Of a stretch of 64,000 nucleotides of DNA, positions 33,901-48,900 are shown in pieces; position 1 is the first letter of the stretch, and each line of letters starts with the position of its first letter. Location of the stretch: NCBI GenBank assembly GCA_023548195.1, contig JAJHZJ010000419.1, forward strand, positions 1,417,773 to 1,481,772, written 5' to 3'. The stretch is from Bettongia penicillata ogilbyi. Its lineage: Eukaryota > Chordata > Mammalia > Diprotodontia > Potoroidae. The notes under the pieces were generated by a model. That model made no database searches, was not told where the DNA came from, and saw nothing but the letters and a program-made list of their open reading frames with translations. The position numbers and the translations under genes were made by a program.

Positions 33901-36900
33901 AACCAAGAGAAGTGTACAGAGGCAGTGAAGTGGAGTGGATAGAGCAGATAAAGGCAAGAAGCCTTAGGTTGAAATCCTACTTGTGGGACCAGGGTAAGTC
34001 ACTGAACCTCTCAGAGGCATTCCCCATCTCAGTAACAAGCAGGATGGATTGAGTAGGTTCCAATTCTAGCTTTGTCTAGCTCCAAATGGTCTTATGAAAA
34101 AATATCATGTATTCATCAAGTCACCTGAAAGGTCTATCTCTATGAATTATCTCAAACTTTTTCTTTATCCAAAGGATAACTTGATTTAGAGGTGACAATG
34201 GAAGTTATCATGCTGCCAAAAAAGTCCTTTAAGTCCCAACTAAAATCCTACCTTCTATAAGATGCCTTCCCCAACTCCTTCAATTCCAGAGCCTCCCCTC
34301 TGTTAATTATTTTGCTTTTATACTGTAGATAGCTCCTTTTGTATATATTTGTTTGCAAGTTTCCTTCCATATTAGATTGTGAATTTCTGGAGGACAGGGA
34401 CTGTCTTTAGCTTCTTTTTGTATTCCCAGTGCCTGGCATATAGTAGGTGCTTAATAAAGGTTGATTGATAGACTGAAAAGAATAAATCAGGTGGGATTCC
34501 AGCAAACGCTGCATAAGTCAGCGATAGTCAGTGCTCTCCTCTGCCCAGATGTTAACATCCTGAAGAGAGAACTTTAATGTTTAAGCTAGTAAAAGTGGTG
34601 GCATACAGGCTGGGGAGCTGCCACTTGGGACAAGCCAACAAGCTAGAGTGGAACTGTCATTAGTCAAGAATTAAGCTTTAATGACCCCTGGAAGACAATC
34701 TAGTAGCCATAGCAGGTCTAGTGAGCTGTTCAAGAGTAGCTGATTTGACTAGTCAGAAAAGGAATTCCATTAGCAAATCCATATCCAATAAAAAATGCTA
34801 TTTTGCTGAACAAATTGGACTAATTTAGACTACATTCATATAATGGAATACTCAACTGCACCATAAGAATAATGGATACTAAGAATTCAGACATGTAGTA
34901 AGACTTATAGGAACAGATCTGGAGCAAAACAAATTGAACCAGGAGAACATTACACAATGGCCACAATAATGTAAACTGGGATTTTTAACCTGCAATCTGT
35001 TAACTTTTCTTTTTAATATTTTGATTACTGTATTTCAATACAATCGGGATTTTGGGGACCTTATGCGTTTTATTTTCTGCAATTAAAAGCATCATTGTGA
35101 AAAGGGATTCAAAGACTTCTTTAGACTGCCAAAAGGGTCAATAAAAGCTAATGACTTCGGATACAAAGGAAAACAATATGGAAAAATCTCAGTGTAAGGA
35201 CCAAATATAGCTTTGGAGGACTGAAATAAAGCATACTTCTTGCCGCACAACTCTGAGTGTGGAATGAGGCATATATTTTTTGTACAATCAATACATTAAT
35301 ATATTTTGCTTAACTATACATATTTTTTATAAGGAAGGATCTCATTGGCCCAGCAGGGGGAAGCATTGGAAGGGACAAGGTTGCAGTAATAACAAAAAAT
35401 GTCGATAAAAATAACTTACAAACTACCTTTTTAAAACAGAATGTTACTCTATATTTAGATGGCACATCTGAAGCCCTGTCTCTCTTTGAAATACATACAT
35501 TATCTGCCCAAAGAAAATCTCTTAATGCTAATGTCTTCCTGCCATTGATTATCTCTAATTTATTCTGTCTTGCTTTTATATAGTTTGTTTGCATGTTGTC
35601 TCCCCCATTAGACTGCAAGCTCTTTGAGAGCAGGAACTGTCTTCTTCCTTTCTTTGTATCCCTGGTGCATTCACCAAGTGCCTGGCACACAGAAAATGCT
35701 CAATAAATGCCTATTGAATGGCTGATTCAGAATGTTAAGCTCAATTAAATCAGAATCTACTTTGGTTACTTATTTCACATTTTGCATAGCATTTAATAAA
35801 GTGAAAAAGAATCATCTTTAAAAGAAGTTCAGTAAGTGTCTTTCTCTGGTGAATAAAATATACTGCTCTCAAAAGAGAGCCTTCAGACAGAGAAATGGGA
35901 GTAGGCTGGAGCCAGTTTGAATCAGGGTCTGTTAAAACTGTAGTGTGAGTATTTATACCTCAAAAATGAGTAAACACTACAAATCAAGGCTTGAGAGATT
36001 GTTTTGTTGGTTGTCTAGACTTAGGAGCCTCTTGACAGAGAGGTCTGGGGCAAAAGGAATGTTGATCATCACTCACAGGTGATGTGATAATGATTGTATG
36101 GCCCTCCACTGAAGTTCTATACTAATGGAATGGAGGAGACCCTGAGGCCTTGAAGCCTAGGCTAGTCAAAGAAAAGCCTTTGCAAGACCTACCCAAGATG
36201 AAAGAGTTTCAATTACAAATGCAACTCTATGATTATCTCCAGAGGGCTAGTCTGTTTGACAGATGAATTAAATACTGGTTAATGAGTTTTGGGGGGCAAC
36301 AGTATCTCAGGAAGACAGCTGTCTAAGGCACAGAAGAGTTGTCTGTACTGATGTAAGGGGTGCCTATATTGATGAAATCTCAGATCCTAGAAAAAAAAGT
36401 GTTTCTGGCAAGAAGCAGTAGCTGGGGCTTGCCCTATTACAGTGTACACCAAAGGTACCAAACAAGAATTCTATTCAGTCAACAACACTCCAGAGTTTGG
36501 CTTAAACCATATGAAAATGTCATTGAGAAATACTAAAATCAATCAATCGATAATAAATAATAATACAATGCAATATATATAATGTTAATACATGCTATAT
36601 AACATACACACACACATACACATATATGATGTTAATATATTTCCTAAGTAGAATCCTAACATGGTTTAGTGACCCATATTTCTATTTGAGTTTGACATCA
36701 CTGGTGTACATAACTAATCTAACATAGCATGTTAATATACTTTCACATTTTTCACCACTGAATCAAAAAACAGTACACACTTTGGGAATGAAATAAGGAT
36801 GGAATTCATACTTATTTGTCAGAGAAGAGGGCTTCCATTGGGGAAGTTGGTGGGGAAGAAATGGAGGGGGAGAAAATAATGGAAAAAAAAATCAATGAAA

Positions 36901-39900
36901 TGTTTTTTAAAAAAATACAGGTAAGTACAAAGTTTGGAAGAACCAGAGAAGCAGAATGTTGTGGTTCAGTTGTGTGTGACTCTTTGGGACTCCATAGATC
37001 ATTACATGCCAGGCTTTTCTGTTCTCCACTATCTCTCAAAGTCTGCCCAAATGTGTTATTGCTTTCATGACATTATCTATTCATCTCATTCTCTGCCATT
37101 CACTTTTCCTTCAGCCTTCAATCAATTTTATTAGTGGTTTTTAATGTATACTTCCCCTCCAAAAAACCAAAACAAAACAAAAACTTGTGTAATTAAGTTC
37201 AAAGTAATACACACAATCCTTTTCTCTGTTCTTTGTATGCTAAAATGTCATATTTCTGAAGACTACAATAAGAAAAAAAATTCTTTTAAAGATTGGATCA
37301 TAATATTATCAACAAGCCTGGAAGGGACTTTTCAGGCTAACATATAGGTCATGACTTATTATGATAAACTTGAAGACTTTCTTTTCATGGGTTTGGCAAG
37401 TTCTAAGAGTCAAGTAGCATATACAGTGTCCCAAAAAACTGAGTGCAGTTTAAAGCTTTGATAGTTCATTCATTTATTAACACCTTAGCAATCTGATTTT
37501 TGTCTCTAAAACTAGATGGAAACTGCCTCCTCCCAAGGTCTCTGCTTTTTTTTTTTAATTGCTAATTCCCACGGCCTTTTCCAGTGGTGAGCAGTACCAA
37601 GAGGGAGAATAAAGAGACAGATTGGTTAATATAACAGCAATCTCTCACATATGGATTTATATTACCCACAATCAATTCCAGCTATTTCACCAATGAACAT
37701 TATTTTCTATGCCACCTTTTTGTATCCCCTACTCCCTTACACCACCACCCTATTATAACTTTAAGTGAAATACCTGAAAGAAGTAAGGTCATTGTTGGAA
37801 GGATTACACATTCTTGAGAAGCCAGGGTTGCAACTATTGAGCTCCGGAAATGAGTGGTTAGTCCTTAATTTTTTGTATGCTGGACTTAATAAAGTAGGTT
37901 GAGAGTCAAATCCACTGACTTTGCCCAATGGTACAGCCATATATTTTCCTTTCTCCGTGGAGGGATGCTGTATATCACTAAAACAAATGTTACCAACAGA
38001 AGAGTTTCGAAAATCTCCACTGGGCTTCGTGTTTTGGTTTCTGATATTTTCTGAAGAACTGGAGTTATTGCTTAGGTCTGTCAAAACCAGAGTTGTCATT
38101 CCAAATGCAGTTTTCCGGTTTATCTTCACTTCTGGATGGTGTCTGACAAAACTATTACAAGGATACTTCATCAAATTGTTGTCATAGGTGACAGAATTAT
38201 GGACATCCTCCTCTGCTTTTGCATCTTGAAATGGAAAGAAAAGGAGTTATAATATATTGAGGAAGCTAGGGGGATAGAGCCCTAAACCTGGAATTAAGAA
38301 TCTCTAAGTTCAAATCCAACAGCAAACACTCTCTACTTGTGTGACCCTGGGCAAGCCACTTAACCTCTGCCTGTCTCAGTTTCCTTACCTGTAATTGGGA
38401 TAACAATAGCACCTGTCTCCCAGGGTTGTTGTGAGGATAAAATGAATTAACATTTGTAAAGTACTTTAGAAATCCTAAAGTGTTACTAACATGTTAGCTA
38501 TTATATTTCATGTAATGTTTTGCTAGTTATTTTTAGAAAAAAAAGAATTTATTGAAAAATAACATATTTTACTTAGGGCACAAAGTTTGCTCTGTGTGCT
38601 TCAAATTTAACTGCTTTCAGTTAATAGTAATACCAGCATTAATATAATACTTTGGGGCAGCTCGGTGGCATGGTGAATAGAGCACCAAGCCTGAAGTGAA
38701 AAAGACCAGAATTCAAATGTGACCTCGTGCACTTACCAGCTGTGTGACTCCAGGCAAGTCATCTGACCTCTGCCTACATAAAAGTGGCAAAGGAAACAGC
38801 AAACCATTCCAGGATCTTTGCTGAGAAAATCCCCTGAATAGTATCATTAAAAATGCTAGAAGACATAGCACTGGAAGATGAGCCCCTCAGGTGAGAAGGG
38901 CTCGGAATGCTATGGTTCATGGGATCATAAACATTTGGACACAACCAAACTGAAAAACAACTGGAAAAGACTGAAAAACAATATAGCACTTTAAGGTTGA
39001 TCCTTGTGAGACAGATGCATTTTACAGATAAGAAAACTGAGGCTGAGAATGGTTAAGAGCCTTGTTCAGGATCACCCAACTAGTGTGTCTCAAAGACAAC
39101 AACAAAACCCCACACCTTTCCTGACTCCAAGTTCAATACTGTATTCACTGTACAGTATAGTAGTTAGCACAAGGACTGTAGCTTGAGTTTCATGGTACCA
39201 CAGATGGGATTTAGAAAGTTTTCCATTGCCTTTCACTATATTCCAAGAATACATACGTAACACTGAACTATCAGCTTCTAGGAACTGGGGAGACTATAGA
39301 AATAGCAATAGTGATGTTGGGTTTTATAAAATTCTCTCCAAAGGAGCTGCAGTTGAAACCAGTAGAGGTGTTTAAGTTATGGTTCATAAAGGGATAGAAT
39401 CTGAAAGGCATTATAAGCCTTGTTTCTATGGGTAACTGGATTTACAGTGAAAGCCTTATTTTAAATAACATGAATATAGATGAATGAAAAGGGCTATTCA
39501 CAATTATTAAATATTGCTAAACTGAAAATCAGAGACTGCACCATATTTCTCATATCTAAGAACTACTGAACCTGTGTTAAGAAGTTTTATCAGGATGTTA
39601 TTCTGATCTATATCTTTGTTGTAGGGGCTACCAAAGAAATGGGGAGGAAGATTATTAACGGGGCAGGAATGTTTTGAATGGTAAAGTAAACTTAGAAACC
39701 CAAGGCTGCTCTTATCTTAGTATTCTAAAAGCTTTGTAATACTGGAACAGGAAGCTAAGAACCGTGAAGGCAACTTCTACTGAAAGCTGTGAAACTCTGC
39801 TCTCAGCAAGGCCTGCTTCCTTAGCCCGTACAATAAGATGCAGCATTCCAGTCTACAAAGTATGGGAGAACATAAGTCAAGAATGAACTTGTTCTGTTCT

Positions 39901-42900
39901 AATTGAGGAGGAAAATAACACATTGAGAATACAATAGAATCAACATCAATGAGATGGGTCTTAATCACAGGTTTCCATGGAGGGTTTTACATTTCTCTGA
40001 ACACATAAGATTGCAAGTTGCGAAGAGTTATTTTGAAGGATTTCAATGAAATCAGTACAATTGTCTATGTAAAGCTTTTAATAACAAGGGGGTGGGGAAA
40101 ATAAAGAAGAGAGAAGAAATTTTTCCATTCCACCTGCAAACACATTCTTTTAGAAAACCTCCCTTTCAATTTATAACACTTGGACTGAATATCAAACTAG
40201 AAAGTTGCTGAAATCTGCATAAAACAAAGCTTTATTGAATAATTCATTAGAAACAGGGGAGGAGAACAGCTGTGATAATCTCAATTTTTGAGATACAAAA
40301 GAACTTACTGTTTTAGCACAAGCATGTTTTCCCTCCCCTTAAAATAAAAAGGGGAAAAAACAGGTGCTTACAGATCTCCATGGAGATAGTTTACATGTAG
40401 AAATACATATATTGTAGTGAATATACACTTGTTCGATGGAGACTTGCTCAAATTAAGGATAATTCCTTTGAGCTTTCAAGAAGAAAGTATTATTCTTATA
40501 TTAGGATTATTGAGCAGCAGGAAAAGTAAAACTGATACTTGACTTTGTATAATTAACAGTCTTGCAAACAGAAGGATCAAAGAAACCCAGACTCAATCTT
40601 ACCATTGGGCCTTGAAGTCATGCAAGCATCACAATACTTAACAGAAGGCTTGTTTATTAGGGTGCAGACAGCACACGTCCATTCCTCCTCAGCCTTCTGA
40701 GCAACATGTTCATTAGGATACAGCCCCCTGCTACATGCCCAGCCAATTAGACTGTTTCTTGTGGGCAGCTTACTGCAAGATGACACATTTAAAAATCAAC
40801 ATTATGAGCAGAACTACTCTAAATTACTTTATCCATAGGTTTTGGATGTTTCAGAGACAAGAACAATTGAAAGATCCTTTATTATGTACATCTCTAATTA
40901 GATATGTCTGTAAAACCATGTTTCTTGCTCCTTGTTATGATTTCCAGGCCCTCCCCCAGTCATCTTTATTCGGTTAACTCCTTCTGAAATCCATTCAATC
41001 CCACACATGTCACTCTAAACTGATCCTGGTGGCTGGTAGTGCCCAGTCCCCAGGACATTCTCCTTTCCTCCAAGTTCAGTATCTGGCTCACAGTTTTCCT
41101 GTCTATCCCAATCCTTGTCCACAAACTTGAGGACTTTCAACTTACATACAGATATCTCTTCAAATACCCTTGCTTCCCAGTTCATCACTCTCAATTCTAC
41201 TGACCCACACTCAGTGATATTGAAGGACAACCATGACCTTAATCATGTCATCACCACAAGTGTTCTATCTCTGTGACCCATAACTTTAAAATTCCTTTCT
41301 TGACCAAATCCACCTGTCCTTCCAGCTCATCTCTACTAAATCCATTCTCAGTCTTCATCTGTTTATCTCTTTGCAAATGCAAACTTTAGACTAGGGGTGG
41401 GATATCTGTAGCCTCAAGGCCATATGCAGCCCTCTAGGTCCTCAAGTGCAGCCCTCCAACTGAATCCAAACTTCATAAAACAAATCCCTTTAATAAAAGG
41501 ATTTGTCCTGTAAAACTTGGACTCAGTCCACCCAAGGACCTTGAAGGCCACACGTGGCCTCAAGGCTGCAGGTTCCCCACCCTTACTTTAGACTATTCCT
41601 GTCATCTGTCTCAAGTACTGCTATGCTAATTGAGTCCCCTAGAAATTAGTACTACCAATTTCAACTAGACCCTCAATGTTGAGTCAATCCTTTTACTCTA
41701 ATCAATTTTCTATTCCACTCCTTCCAGAGGTTGCTCTAAGCCTTCTCTCTGCAAGCCCTCATACCATCCTTCTCTCTCATCCCCATCAACAAAGGTCTTC
41801 ACCTTATACCTCACTGAAAAAAAATGAACCCATTGAAAGCTCTCTCTCATCCCTAGTTTTATACTTCAAATCACCTTACATCATCACCAATCTCTCCTCC
41901 TCTGTTCTTATCAGATGAAGATGGGAGAGACCTTCTTGCCAACATCAACTCATTTTCTTATGCTCCTGATTTCTTCTATATCTTCAAGAACTTGGCTCTT
42001 TAATTACACCTATTCCTCCTGTTTTTCATTCACTTTTTCCCCATTCACTCCTTCCCTTCTGCCTAAATCTCCCCTGCCTCTAAAAACCCTTTACTTGATT
42101 CCACCATCTCCTCAAACTACTGCCTTACTTTTTGCCCTTTTAACAGCCAAACACATAGAAAAAGCTGAGACATCTACTTTCTCGTTGCCCATTCACTTCT
42201 TCACCCCTAGCAATCTGTCTGTTGTCTCTATGACTAGACAGAAACTGTTTCCTCCTAAGGTCAGCAATGGTTTCCTTACTGCTGAATCCAATAGTCTTTT
42301 CCAGTGGTTAATAGTATCACATATCTCCTCTTGCTAGATAATTTTTCCTCTTGGGGTTTTCATGACATTCTCTGTTGTGATTTATCTTCTCACCTGTTAG
42401 ACTAACTCTTCTAGGTCTCCACTGTAGGATTATCACTTGTATCTTGCCCTTTATGCATAGATGAACACCAGGTCTATGTCCTAGATTCTATCCTTTTCCT
42501 CACTGTTTTGGTGATATGCAATGCTTAATAAATGCTTACTGACTGATTACTTTAATTATCACTTCTGGAAATAGCTATCATCTCTATTTAGGTAACTCCC
42601 AAACACACATCCAGCCCTCGTTCTCTTAACCTCCAGACTCATATCTCTAATTGCCTCTTAGAATCGTATTGTTTTTGTCAAAAGGGCCACCAACTTTCCA
42701 GTCACCTAAGTTCACAATCTTATCATTGACTTTCCCCAAAATCTTGTCAATTTCTTCTTTGTAACACCTCTTATATTCATCCCCGCTTCACTCACATCCC
42801 AAGTTTTGTGGTTTATTCAGCCCCTCCTCCCAGGCTTTCATAAAGTCTTACAATTCTCTCCTTAGTCAATCTCTTCCCTTTCCAATCCATGCTCCACAGA

Positions 42901-45900
42901 GATTCCAAAATGATATTGCTAGATCTCTTGGTACTTGTCTCATGAGACCAATGTAATTTAGCTGAGGACTGGAATGACCCAATGACTGAAAGTCCTCCAT
43001 CTGTTACAGGTGTTAAACTACCTGAGGACAGGGATTTGTACTACAAAACCTCCAGACGAAATATTCTTCTGACTTTATTTTGAGGCTATTCTATCTTTCT
43101 CAAGGACTAACTATTGCAGAAGATTCTCCCTGATCCCTGAGCTTCTAGTACCTTCCCATCTATGGTTACCATGTGTCTAGTTTATATGTATCATATCCTG
43201 TATGTATAAATGCCATCCTCTCCATTAGAATATAAGCCCCTTGAGGGCAAAGACTGTTTTGTTTCTGTCTTGGAATCCCCAGTGCCCGACACAGGCACTG
43301 TGTTAAGTATTTAATAAATATTCAGTGGTTGATTTTTTCACAATGGACTAACCAATATTAGATATAGTTTCTTATTAATCCTCTTGGCATTCTTAAGAGG
43401 CAGGGTTGTAAGTAAGCTGTATTAAAGTTGAATATCTTACCTTATATCAATAGACTGAGGATTTTCCTTTTGACACCGAGGACAGAAGTATGTCATTCTG
43501 TTATTCTCCCCCAAGCGACATACCGTTATCTTGCTTCTGCACTGACCACACTCAGAACGTTTGTACACCTTATAGTGTCTATAAAGAGCTGAGCCTGTTT
43601 TGCGACACTTAAACAAAACAATTATGTGACCTTATGTTACCAATTACCATGACCGTTGTGTTGCTAAGGAATCAAATTTAGAAACATTAAAGTTATCCAC
43701 AAATAGGATAGCCTGAAGAGAACTTGAAAAGATTTTCATTTTTTTAATCTTTAGAAAAAGATGTTGGCAAGATTCTTAAACACCTGTCATCTGACACAAT
43801 CGCTTCATAACCTGATACCTTGTTTACCTTTCTCGTTCTCTGCTTAGAGTCATTCTATGTTCTATAATGGCATATAAGAACTGTATGGGATTTTACTTCA
43901 AATGCAGTGAAGTGTTATTTAGAGAATTCCATGCCTGATCATTTTCTGAAAAATCTAATTGTCCTCTTAAGTCAAATGTCAATAACCCAGAAGACATCTT
44001 CCTCTTATGGGCAGTGTTTTATTCCAATTTCTTGCCTAGATACGGTTTAAAGCATTAAGCTTTACAGTACAGCACAAAGAACATTAGATTTGAATTCATA
44101 AGACCTCACTTTGCGTTCTGGCTCTGCTACTTAGTAGCTATGTGACATTGGACAAGTTCCTTACCCCCTTTCTGCCTCAGTTTCCTCATCTGTAAAATGG
44201 AGGTAATGATATATGTTTAGGTGGTGAAGAAGCACTGGACTTGGAGTCTAGAAGACGTAAGTTTAAATCCTCCCTCACACATTTAACTAGCTATGTGACC
44301 TCTGAACCTCAGTTTCCTTGTGTGTAAAACTGGGTTAATGATAAGGACTTATTTCACAAAGTTTTTAGAATAAGAACAGCTACAAAGCAGACTGCAGACC
44401 ATAAATCACTATGCAAATGTTACTTGTTGTTACTACAATTACTGTTAGTATTATAGGGTTGTCGTATAGTTCACACACTATAATGTATATAAGATCACTT
44501 TGTTAATTATAAAGTACTATATAAGTGTCAGTAGCTATTAATATCATCATCATCATCATCATCTTACACCTACTCTAAAAACATTCAATACATTTCCAGT
44601 ACAGAAAATATTCTGTTTAGGTACAACTCATGAACAATTTCAACGCCATTTCAAAAGACATTTTGACAGTTTCTGTCAGATATGATCCTACTCACAGACT
44701 ATTTAAAGAGATCACTGTGGCTTTCAATCAGCAGGATAAAATTGCAGAAACCCAGAAATGCTGTTCAATATATATTAACTGAAAATTACACACAGACTTA
44801 ATATTAATTTAGCAAAGTATTAAAATTTCAAATTTACAGGATGGACAAAATGGGAAATTTTGTGTAACTAGTCTCTCTGGAAGAACAAATGAAAATAGAA
44901 ATTGAGCATGAGAAACGCCAAGTGATAACACAAATGATCATTAGGGCTCCTCATTGGGGATACCTAGTAATGAGCCAGGGAGTACACGTACCTTTCATTT
45001 GACTATACTAAAAATTGCCAAATGCTCGAAATCCAACTGAAGTCATCTTTTTTAGTACAGTAAACATGACAACTGAATGCACAATAGATTCACAACATAT
45101 TGAAGCTAACACACTGTGATACAGTTGCATAGTCACTACTAGGGTAGGTGTGTCTAAATGTATTTTTTTTAACTTTCTTTAGGCAGTCTCTCCCAATGTA
45201 ACTGCCCCATCTCCCAGCCCCCTAGTTCATCATATATGAAATGAAAGTAGAGCATAGAACACTTAGTTTGGAGTCAAGAACACATCAGTTCAAATCCTAC
45301 CTCTTGCATTTACTAGCAATGAGACACTGGGAAAGTCACTTAATTTCCCTGGCCTCAGTTTCCTTCTATAAAATGAGGTGAGGGTTGGATTTGATAACCT
45401 CTAATATCTCTTCCAGCTCCATATGTATGATCCTTTGAAAAACAAATGGGCATAAGTTTCATCAGCCTTGCCGTGTTTGGCCAAACATGGATCAACATAT
45501 ACTCTATATTAAAATTTAAGGGAAGTTGACTTCTTCCGCCACAACAACAATGCTATGAGGTAGCTTTATATTCTCTCCATTAGATGGTTATAGACAACTT
45601 TCACATTTTGTTGGCAACAAAAATAAAGTTGAATATTTAGATAAGTCCAAACATTCTGCCCTTACCCTATAAAAGAGGACTGCGAAATCACGTGTCATTT
45701 TCACAAGGTGACATATCTCTTCATCTTTTAGCTGAGAAACCTTAAAATGAAGGAAAAATGCTTAAAGATATTTTGATCACTTGTTTATTATTTTGAAATT
45801 TTAATTAAAAACACATCAATAAGATGGACAATGAAGGCCACTACTTACTTCCTGAGAGAGAAATGATGGATTAATATGCAGAATGAGACATCCATTTTTA

Positions 45901-48900
45901 GATACAGATAATACGGGAATTTGTTTAGCTTGACTATATATGTTTATTGTAAGTTTTGTTTTTTTTTCTTTTTGGGGGGCATAGAGGAGAGAGAAAAGTG
46001 GAAAAAGTAAAAGTCCAAAATATTTAAAGTGTATCTGTAAAATGATTATGCATACATGTATGTATGTATATAAATGCATACAGGTTATATAATATAGCAG
46101 ACAAAGAGATAGCCAAGTTCCAATACATTCTCTTTCCTAATAAATACTGAATTCTGAAATGCCAGCACTAAACAGAATATTATTCTTTTTATGATATATT
46201 TTATTTATTTTATTTTTCCCCAATTACATATTAAAAAAATTTTTTTAACTTGTTTTTAAAGTTTTGAGTTCTAAATTTTATTCCTCTTCCCCTATTCTCA
46301 CCCTCCTGAATTGATAAGCAATTTGATATGGGTTCTACAGTGCACAATCATGTAAAAACATTTCCATATTAGTCATTTTGTACAAGAAGACTTGAAAAAA
46401 TTAAAAAAAAATGAAAGAAAGCAAAAAATATCATGCTTCAGTATGTATTCAAATAGTATCAGTTCTTTCTCTGGAAGTGGATAGTATGATTCATCCCTAG
46501 TCCTTTGGGATTGTCCTGAATCACTGTATTGCGGAGAACACGGAAGTCATTCACATTTCTTCACTGAACAATATTGTTGTTACTGTGTACAATGTTTTCC
46601 TGGTCCTTCTCACTTCATTTTGCATCAGTTCATGTAAGTCTTTCCAGGTTTTCCTAAAATCACCCTGCCTGTCATTTCCTATCTCACAATAATATCCCAT
46701 CATGATCATACACCATAGTTTGTCTAGCCTTTCCCAAATGATGGGCATCCTTTCAATTTTCTCAGAATATCATTCTTATATACAAATATAAATTATGCAT
46801 TTGAATCTTCGGTGATTTGACAGTGCTCCATATGCTTCTGTCATTCTTCCCTGACCTGTATAAAGAGGGATTTGACCTAAACAAGTTTTAAATCCCTTCT
46901 AATGTCAATATCCTGTGACCAGTATGTAATTTTTTTAATGGAAGAACTTATGCATAGACATGATCAAGGTTTTTATTTTTAATAACAGTCCCAAATAAAT
47001 TTCAGCATTATCCTTGAAAAATTAGTTATATTGGGCATGTATTTTCTAAGACTGTTTCAGAAGAAGTAACTTCCTCTTCATCCTATAACACTCTGAGTTT
47101 ATGTAGACACAGAAGAGTCGAGATGTCCTTGATGATACTTCATCTCTCTTAGTTCTTATAACACCCGTGGGAAGCTGTAGTTGCTGCACTTCTATTTTAT
47201 AGGGAAATGAGGAACTTATTCTGCCTCCTGACAGTCTGAGCATGGAAAAGATCCAAGGTTTTTCTGTTCTTTTCTTAATACCTTGCAACTTGACTCCTAG
47301 GGTCCAGGAAGTTTTGATTCTTCTAACACCTGACTTCTGGGGAGTTGATATTGACTGTGAAATGACCTAGTCTAAGGAAGTAAGATGGGACTAGATATAC
47401 TGATGGTGGGCTTTTAGAACGACCTTACTGGAGCTTGGAGAAAGAGAGTTCTGTGTTGAACTAAAATATACAACATAGAAAGAGAGAATGTCACTACTTC
47501 TAATATGCTAGATAAAGTTAAAGGGCAACAGGCTTGGCTTTTGATGCAGGGCATGAAATAGAAATCAGTACGTATACAGTAAGACAACTTGAAATAAAAT
47601 ATGGTTTAGATAAAAGAGTGCTAGATATGGAGTAAGGAGATATCTGGCTTCCAATTCTGGTGGAAATATTAATTAATTCTGGGACTTTGGGTTGGCTACT
47701 TACCCTCTTTGACCTTCCGTTTCCTTATCTACAAAATTAGAACAATAATATGGGAATAATATATCTCTTTCAGGGCTGTTGTGAGCAAAGTGCTCAGTCA
47801 ACCTTAAAGTATATGTAAATGAGAGTTGTTACACTTATTAATTAACTAACCAAATTCCAAGAGAGAATGCATAAACATATTTATAGCAGCACTTTTTATT
47901 GCAGCAATGAAATGGAAACAAAGGGGAATGGTTGAACAAGCAAATGAATGGAAGGCAATTGTGCTGTAAGAAATGATGAAAAGGATGGTTTGAAAAAACT
48001 TAGGAAAATTTTCATGAACTGATACAGAGTGAAGTGAATAAAGCCATGAGAATGATTTACGTGGTGACAATGATGTAAAAATAAACTTGAAAAACGTAGA
48101 AATTCTGATGTGTACAATTACAAAATACTTACAAAAAATGATACCCACCTCCTGAGAGAGAGGTGAAGTACTGAGAGCAGAATGAGACTTCTTTTAAAAA
48201 AAAATATGGTCAATGAAGACATTTGTTTAGCTTGACTATATAAGTTTGTAACAGAGGTTTTATTTTTTTCTTTCTTTCTCATTTGAGGGGAAAGAGGAAA
48301 AGAAGGATGTTAAATTAACTAAAAATTAATTTAAAAAAATAAAATGCACAGGAGAGAAATAAAGGAAGTTTAGAAAGATAGGCTGACAAGTAGAAATAGC
48401 TCTGAAAGTCATATGTTAAAATGATTATTTCTAAAAAAGCAAGCTATATAGAAGAGGGGTTCTTTTTCCTTTCTACTTTGCATATGGAAGTGTTTCTCTT
48501 TTACATTCATTAACTACAGAATATTTAAATAAACCAAACTGAATTTTTGTGTTTCACACTACCAGGATCTGAATGACTCTACAAGGCATCTAGACCCTCT
48601 CTTTACTGGGGAGAGATCTTTTGCATTTAGGACGGCCAATTCTATCTGTGCTGCCATGACTTTTCTTTAGTCTCTTGACTTCCTAACCTTATATTTAGAT
48701 TTTATCATCTTGCCCGTCTAATAAAAGCTATTGAGGCAAATACGTGACTACTAGCATTTTCACTATTCTGCTTTCTCATGTTTCTGCTAATGTTTTAGTT
48801 CCCTGCTGCTTTGCGATTTAGTTGTTTGCTTTTTTCTCATGTATTTTTTTCAGGGGAGGGGTGAAATTAGAATCTTCTTTTAATCTACCATATTTAACTC

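Noticed and set aside
36050..36130. C/D-box snoRNA-like motifs (GTGATAATGA ... CTGA)
   Set aside because: Boxes are imperfect, there is no terminal stem, and such short motifs are expected by chance.
41915..42337. 140-residue open frame, plus strand
   Set aside because: It lies in a pyrimidine-rich LINE-like stretch; low-complexity Ser/Pro/Leu composition with no recognisable domain.
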